A stretch of 64,000 nt of DNA from Candidatus Krumholzibacteriota bacterium (GCA_016933255.1 JAFGBF010000024.1:1-64000); one strand, 5' to 3'. Counted from the stretch's first letter, positions 9,106-18,195 are shown. Notes: generated by a model not told the origin, from the sequence alone. Made by a program: numbers and translations.

Positions 9106-11319
9106 ATGAAGTTTGAAGATTCCAAAGCAGAGCGATTCCGCAGGCTTACTGCTGTATTCTCGGTCCTTGTCACCCTCTACTATCTATACTGGAGAGGGAC
9201 CGAGACACTCAATCCGAATGCTATTGTCCTCGCCTGGGCACTTTACGGGGCAGAAATATTCGCCGCTCTCGTGACATTTCTGTTCTATTTCACTGTATGG
9301 AAACCTGTCAGCAGAAGCTCGAAAGAGCCGCTGATCGGCAAAACGGTAGATATATTCATACCTACCCTTGATGAAGAACTGAATATTCTGAGAAAGACGC
9401 TTCTGGCCTGCAATAATATCAAATATCCGCACAGGACCGTCGTTCTCGATGACGGTGACCGCCCCGGGGTCAGATCGCTATGCGAAGAACTTAAGATAAC
9501 TTACCTCGCGAGGCCGGAACATGACAACGCAAAAGCCGGGAACCTCAATTACGGGCTCGAACACTCCGAGGCGGAATTCATCGGGATCTTCGACGCCGAT
9601 CATGTCCCCCTGCCTCACTTCATAGACGCCCTGATCGGATATTTCGAGGATGAAAAACTCGCTTTCGCCCAGGCACCCCAGGAATTCTACAATATCGATT
9701 CTTTCCAGCACCGAGTCGACCACAAGAAAAAATATGTCTGGGCGGAACAGAACCTATTCTATTCGATAATCCAGCCCGGAAGGGATCACTGGAACGCCGC
9801 GTATTTTGTCGGAAGCTGCGCTCTGATGAGAAGGAAAGCGCTCGACAATATCGGCGGCTTCGGCGTGAAATCGGTCACCGAGGATATGCTGACATCCGTC
9901 AAACTGCATGCGAAAGGCTGGAATTCAGTCTACCATAATGAACACCTCGCCTACGGCATCGCCGCAGAGACGCTTCTTCCCTTCCATATCCAGAGGGTCC
10001 GCTGGGGACTTGGCGGCTGGCAGGTATTCTTCAAATCGAACCCGTTATTTATAAGAGGACTGAGCTTCTCGCAGCGGATCTGCTACCTGGCAAGCCTCAT
10101 ATACCCGTTTGAAGGGTTCCAGAAACTTGTCTTTTACGCGATACCTCCTATCACCCTTTTCACCGGGATCCTGCCGATGAGGGCTATGGATATAAATTAT
10201 CTGCTGCACTTCGTGCCTTACTATGCGCTGTCGCTGTTCGCCTTTAACGAGATGGGGCGGGGTTTCGGCGGTGTGCTGATGCTCGAAGAGTTCAGTATGG
10301 GCAAATTCGCCACCTATATCAAGACTCTCGGAGTCTTCCTGATGCCGAAGCGCTTTCGAAGGTTCAAGGTGACTCCAAAGGGCGTCTCATCGCTTGCTCC
10401 CTACAGGCTGATAGCCCCGCAGGTCACCGTCATCATAGTCAGCTTAATAGCTATCGTCTGGGCTCTCGTCCAGCTTGTCTTCCAGCTCAGAAGCGATGAA
10501 TTCATCATCGCGGTAAACTCCCTCTGGGCGCTCTACAACACAGGTCTCGGAATTGCGATCGTACAGTATGCGAGGCAGAAACTTTTCCAGCGCCGCAGCG
10601 ACTTCAGGATTCCGGATTCTGTCCCGGTCCTCTACAGGATCGCAGACGATATTAACCTTAGGCTCGCTGTCGCCAACAACCTCACGAAGGAAGGGCTTTC
10701 CCTGCTCTCAGTCGGGATGATCCCTGAGGAAAAACCTCTCGAACTCGAGATCGTTCTTCCCAACAGCATGATAAAAGTGAGCGGCTCTTCGATCCACGCG
10801 GAAAAAGTGACCTCCGGAAAGATCGAATTATGCCGTTCCGGATTTACATTCACCGATGTCTCGGTCGAAAAGCAGGATATGCTGTCGAGATATCTATATG
10901 AATCGGCGGTCGTAAAATTCCTCAAGGAGTATTCGACGAGATACGAGACATACGTCGAAAAGAGTTTCAGCAAACCGCGCGAATACAAAAAACGGGCTAA
11001 CAGGACTCTCGCTTACCTACCTGTTCTTATCCCTGAGAAAGAAGGAGGATCTTCATTCGGAGTGATAAAAGATATCTCTTCGAGCGGATACCTTCTTGCC
11101 TCCCAGCGATCATTCGAAGTGGATGAGGATATCACCGTGGCGACCGTGCTTGGATCAAAAACGGTCTCTATCAAGGGAAGGATAGCGAGAGTCTTCAGTA
11201 ACGAGTCGGATGACTACCCTCTTTTCCTGACAGGTATCGATCTCTCTGAATCTCAACCTGAAGATGTCGACCATATCATCAGCATAGCCGAGAAAGCGGA
11301 AAATCTACTAAAGCTATGA
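9106..11319 (+). CDS. Cellulose-synthase-like family 2 glycosyltransferase with two PilZ-like modules
   Basis: Membrane processive beta-glycosyltransferase of the BcsA type. Helices lie near residues 13-65 and in the 310-490 region. All GT2 hallmarks are visible: LDDGDR, FDADH (Asp163/Asp165), TED (Glu259/Asp260) and the QRVRW box at 296-300. The C-terminal part (about 500-737) contains two PilZ-like segments, one with NLTKEG and a second with KKRANRTLAYLP...DISSSG. PilZ domains bind c-di-GMP and gate synthesis; the arginine motif of the first copy is unclear. ATG 9106 is chosen; TTG 9094 is an in-frame alternative. It overlaps the next gene by 4 bases (ATGA), so the two are co-translated. 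The polymer cannot be told from sequence: cellulose, mannan or another beta-glycan. Confidence 0.9.
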   Translation: MKFEDSKAERFRRLTAVFSVLVTLYYLYWRGTETLNPNAIVLAWALYGAEIFAALVTFLFYFTVWKPVSRSSKEPLIGKTVDIFIPTLDEELNILRKTLLACNNIKYPHRTVVLDDGDRPGVRSLCEELKITYLARPEHDNAKAGNLNYGLEHSEAEFIGIFDADHVPLPHFIDALIGYFEDEKLAFAQAPQEFYNIDSFQHRVDHKKKYVWAEQNLFYSIIQPGRDHWNAAYFVGSCALMRRKALDNIGGFGVKSVTEDMLTSVKLHAKGWNSVYHNEHLAYGIAAETLLPFHIQRVRWGLGGWQVFFKSNPLFIRGLSFSQRICYLASLIYPFEGFQKLVFYAIPPITLFTGILPMRAMDINYLLHFVPYYALSLFAFNEMGRGFGGVLMLEEFSMGKFATYIKTLGVFLMPKRFRRFKVTPKGVSSLAPYRLIAPQVTVIIVSLIAIVWALVQLVFQLRSDEFIIAVNSLWALYNTGLGIAIVQYARQKLFQRRSDFRIPDSVPVLYRIADDINLRLAVANNLTKEGLSLLSVGMIPEEKPLELEIVLPNSMIKVSGSSIHAEKVTSGKIELCRSGFTFTDVSVEKQDMLSRYLYESAVVKFLKEYSTRYETYVEKSFSKPREYKKRANRTLAYLPVLIPEKEGGSSFGVIKDISSSGYLLASQRSFEVDEDITVATVLGSKTVSIKGRIARVFSNESDDYPLFLTGIDLSESQPEDVDHIISIAEKAENLLKL

Positions 11320-12728
11320 AAGATATACTGACCAGCAAAAAGAATTACATATGGCTCATCCTGCTGTACGGGCTGTTCATCACTGCCGTCAACATCGACT
11401 TTACTGCGGTCTTTGTCGATGAGGCGTTCCACATCAACATGGGACACCAGTTTCTCAGCGGCGACCTCTGTCCGGGATGCCCCTTCGCAACAGGTTCCGT
11501 GCTTATCCATCCGGTGATCGTCTCGCTCGCGGATTCAATCGGCGGGCTGCGCGGAGCGAGAGGACTGAATATCCTCCTCGGACTCGCGCTTGTCATGTGT
11601 ATATATGTCACCGCAAAAAAGATGTTCGATGAAAAAACAGGGCTTATAGCTGCCGCTCTGTTTCTCTTCTCCGGCCAGACGCCATACCTGATGAAACTGG
11701 CGACATACGATATGACTGCCGCCTTCCTGCTGGGCTGCGGATTCATGCTGGTTATAATATCGATTGAATCAGGCCCTGGCAGAAAGAGCTGCCTGATACT
11801 TCTCGCCGGCAGCGTCATCCTGTTTCTGGCATCGATCACAAAATATCTTATCCCCGTTTTTATTCCGCCGATCCTGATATACACGTGGTACAGGAAAGGG
11901 TTCGTGAGCACTCTTGTATGGTCGGCGATACCGATACTCGCTCTCGCCGCTCTTTTCTACTTCTTCGCGCCGTACGCCCCGCACGCCGAAGTCATGGGAC
12001 AGATAAGGGATGTGCAGGTCGAATCACATATCTCGTTTACCAGGATAGCAGATTGGACATTCAGGTGGATATCGCTTGCCTATCTCCTTTCAGTCTTCGG
12101 TTTCTTTCACGAGAAACACGGCAAGTCGGCGGTCATACTTTTTCTTCTCTCTCTGCCGATTGTACTGGTGCATCTTCTCACGAGGGCCGAGCAATCGGTC
12201 AACAAGAACGTACTCTACTCGCTTATTTTTCTCGCGCCTGCTGCTGCCCTCGGCGTAGACCGGATAGGAAGCCTCTTTTCCATGAGAAGTCCAAGCAGGG
12301 CGCTGAGACATTTCTTCACCGCAGCCGTCCTGATCGTTTTCTGGACATACGGAATATACAACCTCAGATGGCTCGAGAAGCAATACCCTGATGTCCGCCC
12401 GATGATCGACTTTTTCGACCGCGAGGGATTCGACGGTATGAAGGTGATCATGAACGGCTGGGACAGCGATATCTACATCTATTCTCTCGGATCGAAATAC
12501 CCGAATGCCAAGTATATCCATATTACCGAGGCGTTCAAGACTGATGACGACGGGAACTACATAAACGGCTCGGCAGACTTTATCGTCTGCGAGGACAACT
12601 ATTACGGAAAGATGAATCCATGCTCTGAGTACAGTGAATTCATAGATGACGATTACAAGATGATGGAACACTTCCTGTTCGAACTTTCATGGGGACGGAC
12701 AGACACAAGGATCTTTGGAAGGAGATAG
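11316..12728 (+). CDS. Polytopic GT39/ArnT-like glycosyltransferase (dolichyl-phosphate mannosyltransferase superfamily)
   Basis: 470 residues, about ten hydrophobic helices. The N-terminal loop after helix 1 has FVDEAFHINMGHQFL, the Asp-Glu acidic motif typical of PMT/ArnT GT-C enzymes that use a polyprenyl-phosphate sugar donor, and a second loop contains the LYDMT-like TYDMTAAFLLG. The C-terminal 100 residues form a soluble domain (MIDFFDREGFDGMKVIMNGW). It probably transfers a sugar to a lipid, protein or glycan outside the inner membrane. It lies between the GT2 synthase (4-base overlap) and a secreted protein 3 bases downstream, so it likely decorates the same surface glycan. The substrate is unknown. 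Confidence 0.8.
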   Translation: MKDILTSKKNYIWLILLYGLFITAVNIDFTAVFVDEAFHINMGHQFLSGDLCPGCPFATGSVLIHPVIVSLADSIGGLRGARGLNILLGLALVMCIYVTAKKMFDEKTGLIAAALFLFSGQTPYLMKLATYDMTAAFLLGCGFMLVIISIESGPGRKSCLILLAGSVILFLASITKYLIPVFIPPILIYTWYRKGFVSTLVWSAIPILALAALFYFFAPYAPHAEVMGQIRDVQVESHISFTRIADWTFRWISLAYLLSVFGFFHEKHGKSAVILFLLSLPIVLVHLLTRAEQSVNKNVLYSLIFLAPAAALGVDRIGSLFSMRSPSRALRHFFTAAVLIVFWTYGIYNLRWLEKQYPDVRPMIDFFDREGFDGMKVIMNGWDSDIYIYSLGSKYPNAKYIHITEAFKTDDDGNYINGSADFIVCEDNYYGKMNPCSEYSEFIDDDYKMMEHFLFELSWGRTDTRIFGRR

Positions 12729-12731
12729 ACG

Positions 12732-13166
12732 ATGAGACGATTCTTCAGTTTTTTGGCCCTTACTCTTCTGTTATCCACCCTTATGCCCTCCTCTGCCGGC
12801 GCTATCGAAGGGTACCGCGGCTCTACATGGGGTGACCTGCGTTGGGACCTGCCTAAGGAGTATGACAGCAATCTATTGCTTAGGGGCTGGGTAAAGCAGG
12901 GTATAGACTGGAAACGATGGGGAAAGAACACGACGCTGAACACCTACGCTACATTGAGGTATTCCGCAGACACTGAAAAATTAGACTGGAACAATACGAT
13001 CGAACCGGGGATCGGGATCTCGCTTGAGACATACAACCCTGTCGGGTTTGCCACGACTTTCGGATGCGAATACGTCTGGGAAAACAGGTTTCTGGATTCT
13101 GACTATTCGGATCAGAAATTCGTAATATATTTCGGATGGTACGGTTTCTGGGACCTTAAAAAATAA
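12732..13166 (+). CDS. Small secreted protein of the glycan operon, unknown function
   Basis: 144 residues with a clear signal peptide (MRRFFSFLALTLLLST...SSAGA, cleavage near residue 24). The mature part is rich in aromatic residues and alternating polar/nonpolar strands (STWGDLRWDLP, NTYATLRYSADT, NTIEPGIGISLETY, KFVIYFGWYGFWDL). This fits a small beta-barrel or beta-sandwich in the outer membrane or periplasm. SD GGAAGGAGAT places the start. It is the last gene of the GT2/GT39 operon, before a strong terminator, so a role in export or anchoring of the glycan is inferred from position only. Confidence 0.75.
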   Translation: MRRFFSFLALTLLLSTLMPSSAGAIEGYRGSTWGDLRWDLPKEYDSNLLLRGWVKQGIDWKRWGKNTTLNTYATLRYSADTEKLDWNNTIEPGIGISLETYNPVGFATTFGCEYVWENRFLDSDYSDQKFVIYFGWYGFWDLKK

Positions 13167-13193
13167 AGATGCTCCAGTACTCTGTAAAACTTC

Positions 13194-13228
13194 AGCGGCG
13201 CCCCTGTAACCAGCGGCGCCGCTTTTTT
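13194..13228 (+). terminator. Rho-independent terminator of the glycan operon
   Basis: Perfect 9-bp stem AGCGGCGCC / GGCGCCGCT (13194-13202 with 13215-13223), 12-base loop, followed by TTTTT. Lies between convergent genes. Confidence 0.9.
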
Positions 13229-13250
13229 ATCACCCTCGCGGACGAAGATC

Positions 13251-15575
13251 TCAATCCTCTTCCAGGATAAAGACCCTTCCCGAGAGAAAATCGCTTATCC
13301 AGAGCCTGCCTTTAGAATCGACCCTGCCTTCGGTGATGGCAGAGAGGATATCTCCGAATTGTCCCCTCATGTAAAAAGAGACATTCCCTGAATCAAACTT
13401 CGTATCTCCAAACGGATACTCCAGCCTGTGGATCGTATCGAACCTTTCTCTTTCAGGATCAAACCGTGTTATGAAAAGATTTTTTTCGTTATGTGAAGTG
13501 ATCACCAGTCTGCCGTTCCATTCAAAGATATTGTCTGCAAAAGCCTTGTTCGGAATATCCCTGATTTTTCCTTTTTCAGGGAGATCGCGCAGATCGTTTC
13601 CGAGATGATCGATGACATACGGGATGCCTCTGCAGAAAGCGAGCCTCAGAGGAGATCTTCCTGCCTTTATCTCTCTGACCGAGAGGTCATCTTTATTGAT
13701 GACCGAAATATTCCCTGAATCGAAATTCGATATATAGATATTCATGTCATCGAATATAAGGTCAGTCGCCGTCAACCCGGCCTCGACCCTTCCGGCGACC
13801 CCGCTGCTGCCAGGGTCAATCACCTGCAGGACAGAACGGTCGGTGTCTTTTTCTCCCGCGCGCACCAGGTATAACCTGTCACGGGCAGGATCATATCTTA
13901 ATATCCTCTGGGTGGTCTCTCTTTCGACCTCTTCTCCCAGCCTTATCCTCTTCCCCGGGTCAAAGAGCCTTATCTGATCCTCCAGGATTCCGATAAACTG
14001 TTCTTCCTTTCCCCAGTTATTCTGGGTGAAAAAAAGAGTCCCGTTTTTTCCCAGTACGATCTGCTGGGCCTGCCTCGGAATGCGCCTGTCGTAGAATTCG
14101 AGATCATCAGCGTCTATCGTGATGATCCCGTTTTTAGCATCCCAGATATAGACCGTAGGCCAGTATGACTGGTGCGGGCCGTAAGAGAGATAGACATCCC
14201 CCTCGGGACTGTAAGCCGCCGTCACAGGATAATCGTAAGGCAGCCACTGGAACTCGAATGAGCCGTCGGGCCACACCTCAGCGAACTGGTCCTCCGAGTT
14301 GAAAACGAGAAACGATTCCCTCGAAGGGATCTCGATCAGATCTATCGGCGCCCATCCTGTATATATCTTTCCAAGCATCCCGCCATCCGGATCCAGCGTA
14401 GAGACCGTCGCACCGAATGTCCCGTTTACGGCGCTTGCCCCTCTCGGGAAATAAAGGAGCCCTTCAACCGGGTCATACTCGATGGTAAACATATGAGGGA
14501 TCAGGCCGACCTCTGTTATCCTTTCCCGCAACTCTCTTTTTTCGAGATCGATGATATCTATCTCACTGAACGCCCAGCTCGCCACATATAGAAGATCGTT
14601 TTCACGGTCTATCACAGCCGCATCGTTCCCGTACGCCGGGATCATGATCTCCCCGAGCGAACCTCCCTCTTCAAAACCGGCGACATGGACCGAAGGATGA
14701 TTGTCATAGGGAATATATATCTCGTTCCTGTCAGGATTGTATACGATACCTACGCCCTCTGTATATCCAGGGAGCGGGATCACAAGATCATCTGTGTCGG
14801 CTGCTCCTATCCTTGCCGCCTCGATGACTTCTCTCTTCGAAGTCTCCGTGACGATAAAGAGTGAACGGGTCATCTCATTGTAGCCTCCAAGGTGCCACCT
14901 CCCCCCGGAGCTCAGAGAAAGACGCCTCGAACTGATCATGTTTCCGTTATTTCCATCAAACCTGTAGATTGCGGGGTCCAGGCCGTCAACGGCGATTATC
15001 TCACCGGCGTTCCCGTCAGCAATGACTTTACGCACCGGCGGAGGGGGAGTAGCGTTGAGATTGACAAGAGGCTCTTCAGTCTCAAGCCAGTCAAGCATCT
15101 TCATCTCTTTTTTTGACGCCTTGTAAAAACCCAGTTTCCGGCTTTCTCTTCCGGCGAGAAAGACATTCCCGGTCTTTTCATCGACAGCAATAGATTCAAA
15201 CTGGGCCCTGGTCTTGATCATCCGGGACGATCTCAATTCGGCATCGACAATGTAGAAACACCCGATACCTATAAGATAGATATTCCCCGACTCCCTGCCG
15301 ATAGTGAGGGATTCCGATTTCAAATGCTGGCAGGCCCTTCCCTTTATCGGGAGATTAAAGACGCTCTCCGAAGAGAGATCGATCACAGTCACCGAAGATG
15401 AAAGCGTATTGACCGAGATCAGCCGGTGCCGCTGGTGATCGATTCGAAGCAGCAGGGGCCCCGCTCCATTCACCTCAAGGCCGAGTTCAGCAAGAAAATC
15501 GACCTCTGTGACGGATACTCCGGCATTCAGATCGACAGCCAGCATCAGAACGAACAGAAAAAGTATTTTTTTCAT
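13251..15575 (-). CDS. Secreted beta-propeller protein (NHL/YVTN-like repeats)
   Basis: 774 residues with signal peptide MKKILFLFVLMLAVDLNAG. The mature protein is a long run of propeller-type blades: repeated hydrophobic strands ending in DLSS, DPERERFD, VIDPGSSG, DKENDLLYVASW-like turns (for example DRENDLLYVASWAFSEIDII and INKDDLSVREIKAGRSPLRL). At this length two propellers, or one large one plus a second, are likely. There are no catalytic motifs and no C-terminal sorting domain. Proteins of this type are secreted or periplasmic binding scaffolds; the ligand is not predictable. It is convergent with the glycan operon. The next gene upstream on this strand (OmpA-like) is 118 bases away. 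Confidence 0.8.
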   Translation of the reverse strand: MKKILFLFVLMLAVDLNAGVSVTEVDFLAELGLEVNGAGPLLLRIDHQRHRLISVNTLSSSVTVIDLSSESVFNLPIKGRACQHLKSESLTIGRESGNIYLIGIGCFYIVDAELRSSRMIKTRAQFESIAVDEKTGNVFLAGRESRKLGFYKASKKEMKMLDWLETEEPLVNLNATPPPPVRKVIADGNAGEIIAVDGLDPAIYRFDGNNGNMISSRRLSLSSGGRWHLGGYNEMTRSLFIVTETSKREVIEAARIGAADTDDLVIPLPGYTEGVGIVYNPDRNEIYIPYDNHPSVHVAGFEEGGSLGEIMIPAYGNDAAVIDRENDLLYVASWAFSEIDIIDLEKRELRERITEVGLIPHMFTIEYDPVEGLLYFPRGASAVNGTFGATVSTLDPDGGMLGKIYTGWAPIDLIEIPSRESFLVFNSEDQFAEVWPDGSFEFQWLPYDYPVTAAYSPEGDVYLSYGPHQSYWPTVYIWDAKNGIITIDADDLEFYDRRIPRQAQQIVLGKNGTLFFTQNNWGKEEQFIGILEDQIRLFDPGKRIRLGEEVERETTQRILRYDPARDRLYLVRAGEKDTDRSVLQVIDPGSSGVAGRVEAGLTATDLIFDDMNIYISNFDSGNISVINKDDLSVREIKAGRSPLRLAFCRGIPYVIDHLGNDLRDLPEKGKIRDIPNKAFADNIFEWNGRLVITSHNEKNLFITRFDPERERFDTIHRLEYPFGDTKFDSGNVSFYMRGQFGDILSAITEGRVDSKGRLWISDFLSGRVFILEED

Positions 15576-15693
15576 GATCTATGAGATCTCCCCCGTAAAA
15601 GACCATCCCCCTAAACAAAAGACGGGATTTCAACCCCGGGGCATCGATCCCGTCCTTTACATAGAACAATACTGAGCCGGCACCAGGGCCGGA

Positions 15694-16368
15694 TCAACCG
15701 GAGCTTTTCTCCTCAGCGACTTTTTTCAATTTATCATTCGCCATGATCGCCAGTTCAACCCGCCTGTTCTGTTTCCGGCCGAGTTCCGTGTCATTTGTAG
15801 CTATCGGCTGGATCTCCCCATACCCTACCAGAGTGAACCTGACAGGATCGACGGATACAGCGGCGAGCTGTGCGGCGACAGCCTCGGCCCTCTTGCGCGA
15901 CAGTTCCATATTGTGTTCTTCTGAACCGGTCGAGTCCGTATGGCCCTCAATAAGAATGTTCGTATCGCTGTATTTGTTCAGGATAACCGCAAGCCTTTCG
16001 AGATCTGTCTTTGCCGCCGGCTGAAGGGCAGCCCTGTCAACGTCGAACAGGATCCCGGAATCAAAGGTGATCTTGATCCCTTCTCCTACGCGTTCTACCT
16101 TTGCCCCTTCCAGATCCCTTTCGATCTCCTCAGCCTGTTTGTCCATATAGTTGCCGATATACATTCCGGCTGCTCCACCTATCGTCGCCCCCAGTATAGT
16201 GCCAAGCGCGGTATTGCCGGTTTTTTTCCCTATCGCAGCTCCGATGACCGCTCCCGCGGCTGTCCCGATAGCAGTCCCCTTCTGACTACTTGACCAGGTG
16301 CATCCATAGACTCCGAACACCCCGACGATCAGGGTAAGCACGAGCAGTGATGCCGTCATTCTTTTCAT
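15694..16368 (-). CDS. OmpA-family lipoprotein with glycine zipper
   Basis: 224 residues. The lipoprotein signal peptide ends in VYGC (Cys23), so the protein is lipid-anchored. A glycine-zipper membrane segment (GTAIGTAAGAVIGAAIG...GATIGGAAGMYIG) precedes a short helix (KQAEEIERDLE) and a C-terminal OmpA domain (about 105-210) with the peptidoglycan-binding motif GHTDSTGSEEHNMELSRKRA and the final NRRVEL. It tethers the outer membrane to peptidoglycan. The start at 16368 is chosen for SD AAGGAGGG; a reading from 16437 would add 23 residues in front of the signal peptide. Confidence 0.92.
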   Translation of the reverse strand: MKRMTASLLVLTLIVGVFGVYGCTWSSSQKGTAIGTAAGAVIGAAIGKKTGNTALGTILGATIGGAAGMYIGNYMDKQAEEIERDLEGAKVERVGEGIKITFDSGILFDVDRAALQPAAKTDLERLAVILNKYSDTNILIEGHTDSTGSEEHNMELSRKRAEAVAAQLAAVSVDPVRFTLVGYGEIQPIATNDTELGRKQNRRVELAIMANDKLKKVAEEKSSG

Positions 16369-16841
16369 ACCAGTATCCCTCCTTACCTGAAACCTTTTAT
16401 CGACCCATAATACTTCCCTTCCCCGGCTGCACCGCACCCCGGGATTCTATCAGCGCGTTTTTACTCTTTACAAGAGTATTTTTCAGAAAAGGTCCCCCCC
16501 CGATCCTGACAGGCAGACCTGACAATCACACAGATCCCGCGCTGAACGAAGAACGGCCCCCGCCATCATGACTGGCGCATTCCAATCGATCACAGATTCC
16601 CCTTCCGGATAGACTCCGTCCGCAAGCAGGCTGACAAGGCGGCCTGAGTATATGAAAACACCAGCGCCCCTGCTCCGGTAGATACCATCCCGGGCAGATC
16701 AGGCTTGAACTAAAATACTTGACACTTTCCCTCTATTATCATATTTTAGTACTTAAATACCGTAATAGGGCGAAAGCTCCCGCCCCCGTCAACCTGACGG
16801 CTGAATTTTGGGGCGCTTTGTCTGAAAGGATGTTGTTGATC
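16369..16841. other. Intergenic region between ompA-like gene and Rrf2 gene
   Basis: 473 bases. The only clear content is the Rrf2 promoter and operator at 16709-16758. The stretch 16440-16700 has no credible open frame, hairpin or RNA. Confidence 0.5.
16709..16758 (+). promoter_or_regulatory. Promoter and palindromic operator of the Rrf2 / Cys-rich operon
   Basis: Consensus TTGACA (16719-16724), 17-base spacer, TATTTT (16742-16747). ACTAAAATA (16709-16717) and its exact reverse complement TATTTTAGT (16742-16750) flank the promoter core. A near-perfect 16-base palindrome ATTTTAGTACTTAAAT (16743-16758, 14 of 16 symmetric) overlaps the -10. This is the layout expected of an autorepressed regulator gene; binding by the Rrf2 protein is inference. 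Confidence 0.65.
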
Positions 16842-17270
16842 GTGACAGGTTTTGTAAAAATATCAGATGCGGCTTCATTGGCTTTTCATGCGACGGTATA
16901 TCTCGCGAGCAACGAAGGGAAAATGGTCTCGAACAGGGAAATCTCCAGGAAATTCAAACTCTCGGACGCCCACCTTGCAAAGATCATGCAGCGCCTGAGC
17001 AGGGCCGGGATCGTAAAATCCGTGCGCGGCCCGGGAGGCGGCTTCACGCTGACACGGTCCCCCGATGATCTGACTCTCAAAGATGTATACGAGGCGGTCG
17101 AATCGAAGATCCAGACCGAAGGGTGCCTTCTCGATGAAGACCTTTGCGGTTGCAGATGTCTGCTTGGCACTGTTTTGACAGAATTGAACGGGGAAATAAG
17201 TTCCAGACTTGAAAATACGAAGCTCTCCGACGTGCGGATAGATCTTAAAAAACCGTCGGAGAAATTATAG
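16842..17270 (+). CDS. Rrf2 family transcriptional regulator, likely Fe-S or metal sensing
   Basis: 142 residues from GTG 16842, chosen because SD AAAGGA sits 11 bases upstream; ATG 16830 lies on top of that SD. The N-terminal winged helix (residues 5-85) shows the Rrf2 pattern: NREISRKFKLSDAHLAKIMQRLSRAGIVKSVRGPGGGF. The C-terminal Cys cluster (Cys95, Cys102, Cys104, Cys106 in GCLLDEDLCGCRC) lies where IscR and NsrR carry three Fe-S ligands, but with four cysteines and different spacing, so the cofactor and signal may differ. It probably controls its own operon through the palindromes at -35/-10. The next gene, 34 bases downstream, encodes the Cys-repeat protein. Confidence 0.88.
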   Translation: MTGFVKISDAASLAFHATVYLASNEGKMVSNREISRKFKLSDAHLAKIMQRLSRAGIVKSVRGPGGGFTLTRSPDDLTLKDVYEAVESKIQTEGCLLDEDLCGCRCLLGTVLTELNGEISSRLENTKLSDVRIDLKKPSEKL

Positions 17271-17304
17271 ACAATTCACTCAGGCAACAAGAAGGAGGTC
17301 AGAG

Positions 17305-18030
17305 ATGACTGGAAGAAATCACGCAGGACTTTATTTCGGGATCGTTCTCGCATTGCTCTTTATCGTTGTGGCTGTTTCACCGGGCCATGCATTTGACGGG
17401 AACCGCGCCGGTTCGGAGAGCTCGGGAAAGATCACATGCGGATCGGACGATAAAACAGATGAGACACCGGTAAAAAAAGCTGAGCCGTGCCCTAAATGCG
17501 GACAGCTCAAGGGGTCCGAACTCTGCTGTAAACCCGGACATGAAAAATGTTCCGGCTGCAGACTGGACAAAGGGTCCCCCGGCTGCTGCAAGATGTGCAA
17601 GGAAGCAAAAAATGCCGAACTCTGCATGAAGTGCGGACAGATAAAGGGAAACGACCTTTGCTGCAAAAAGGGCCAGGAAAAATGCTCCGCCTGCGGGTTG
17701 GTCAAGGGGTCGCCAGGCTGCTGCAAGATACCGAAAGACGCGAAAAAAGCCGAACTCTGCTCAAAATGCGGAAATGTCGCGGGAACCGAGCAATGCTGCA
17801 GACCGAAAGATGGAAAGTGCCCCGGGAGCCAGACAGGCAAAGGCCCCCACGAAGGATGTAAGGCATTAAAGTGCGGCGATAAGGGCGCCAAAGCCGAGTG
17901 CTGCAATAAATGCGGACAGATCAAGGGAAGTGAGCTCTGCTGCAAACCGGGCCAGGAAAAATGCTCCGGCTGCGGAATGGTCAAAGGTTCGCCCGGCTGC
18001 TGCATGATGCAGAAAAAGAAAGATGAATAG
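17305..18030 (+). CDS. Secreted cysteine-rich protein with four metal-binding-like repeats
   Basis: 241 residues. Signal peptide to about Ala29 (SPGHA). From residue 59 there are four repeats of about 45 residues (59-103, 104-148, 149-196, 197-241) with the pattern C-x2-C-G-x7-CC-x6-C-x2-C-x8-CC, typified by KCGQIKGSELCC and CSGCGMVKGSPGCC. There are 34 cysteines in total, many lysines and almost no aromatic residues in the repeats. Repeat 3 is degenerate (one C-x2-C and one CC lost). The pattern suggests a secreted metallothionein-like or zinc-ribbon array, or a disulfide-rich protein. No family can be named. SD AAGGAGG fixes the start. It is co-transcribed with the Rrf2 regulator, implying that metal or redox stress induces it. 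Confidence 0.85.
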   Translation: MTGRNHAGLYFGIVLALLFIVVAVSPGHAFDGNRAGSESSGKITCGSDDKTDETPVKKAEPCPKCGQLKGSELCCKPGHEKCSGCRLDKGSPGCCKMCKEAKNAELCMKCGQIKGNDLCCKKGQEKCSACGLVKGSPGCCKIPKDAKKAELCSKCGNVAGTEQCCRPKDGKCPGSQTGKGPHEGCKALKCGDKGAKAECCNKCGQIKGSELCCKPGQEKCSGCGMVKGSPGCCMMQKKKDE

Positions 18031-18083
18031 CTATTTGTGACGGTCGAGCCGTTAGTATCCGGACGTTTCTGACCGTTCCCCGT

Positions 18084-18117
18084 ATCTTTCCGGTCGGCCC
18101 CCTTCGGCCGGAAAGAT
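18084..18117. terminator. Hairpin between convergent genes
   Basis: 10-bp perfect stem ATCTTTCCGG / CCGGAAAGAT (18084-18093 with 18108-18117). No T-tract on either side; possibly a bidirectional end for the Cys-rich gene and the ferritin-like operon. Confidence 0.45.
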
Positions 18118-18195
18118 GCGGATAATACCTCGCCCGCGCTACGCCGGCGATCTTCGAAGACAATGGGAAATTATTTCGGGAAGCTCTCTGCCGTA

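Noticed and set aside
17547-17861. 104-residue alternative frame inside the Cys-repeat gene
   Set aside because: Repeated DNA gives repeated shadow ORFs; the signal peptide, SD and cysteine pattern are all in the main frame.
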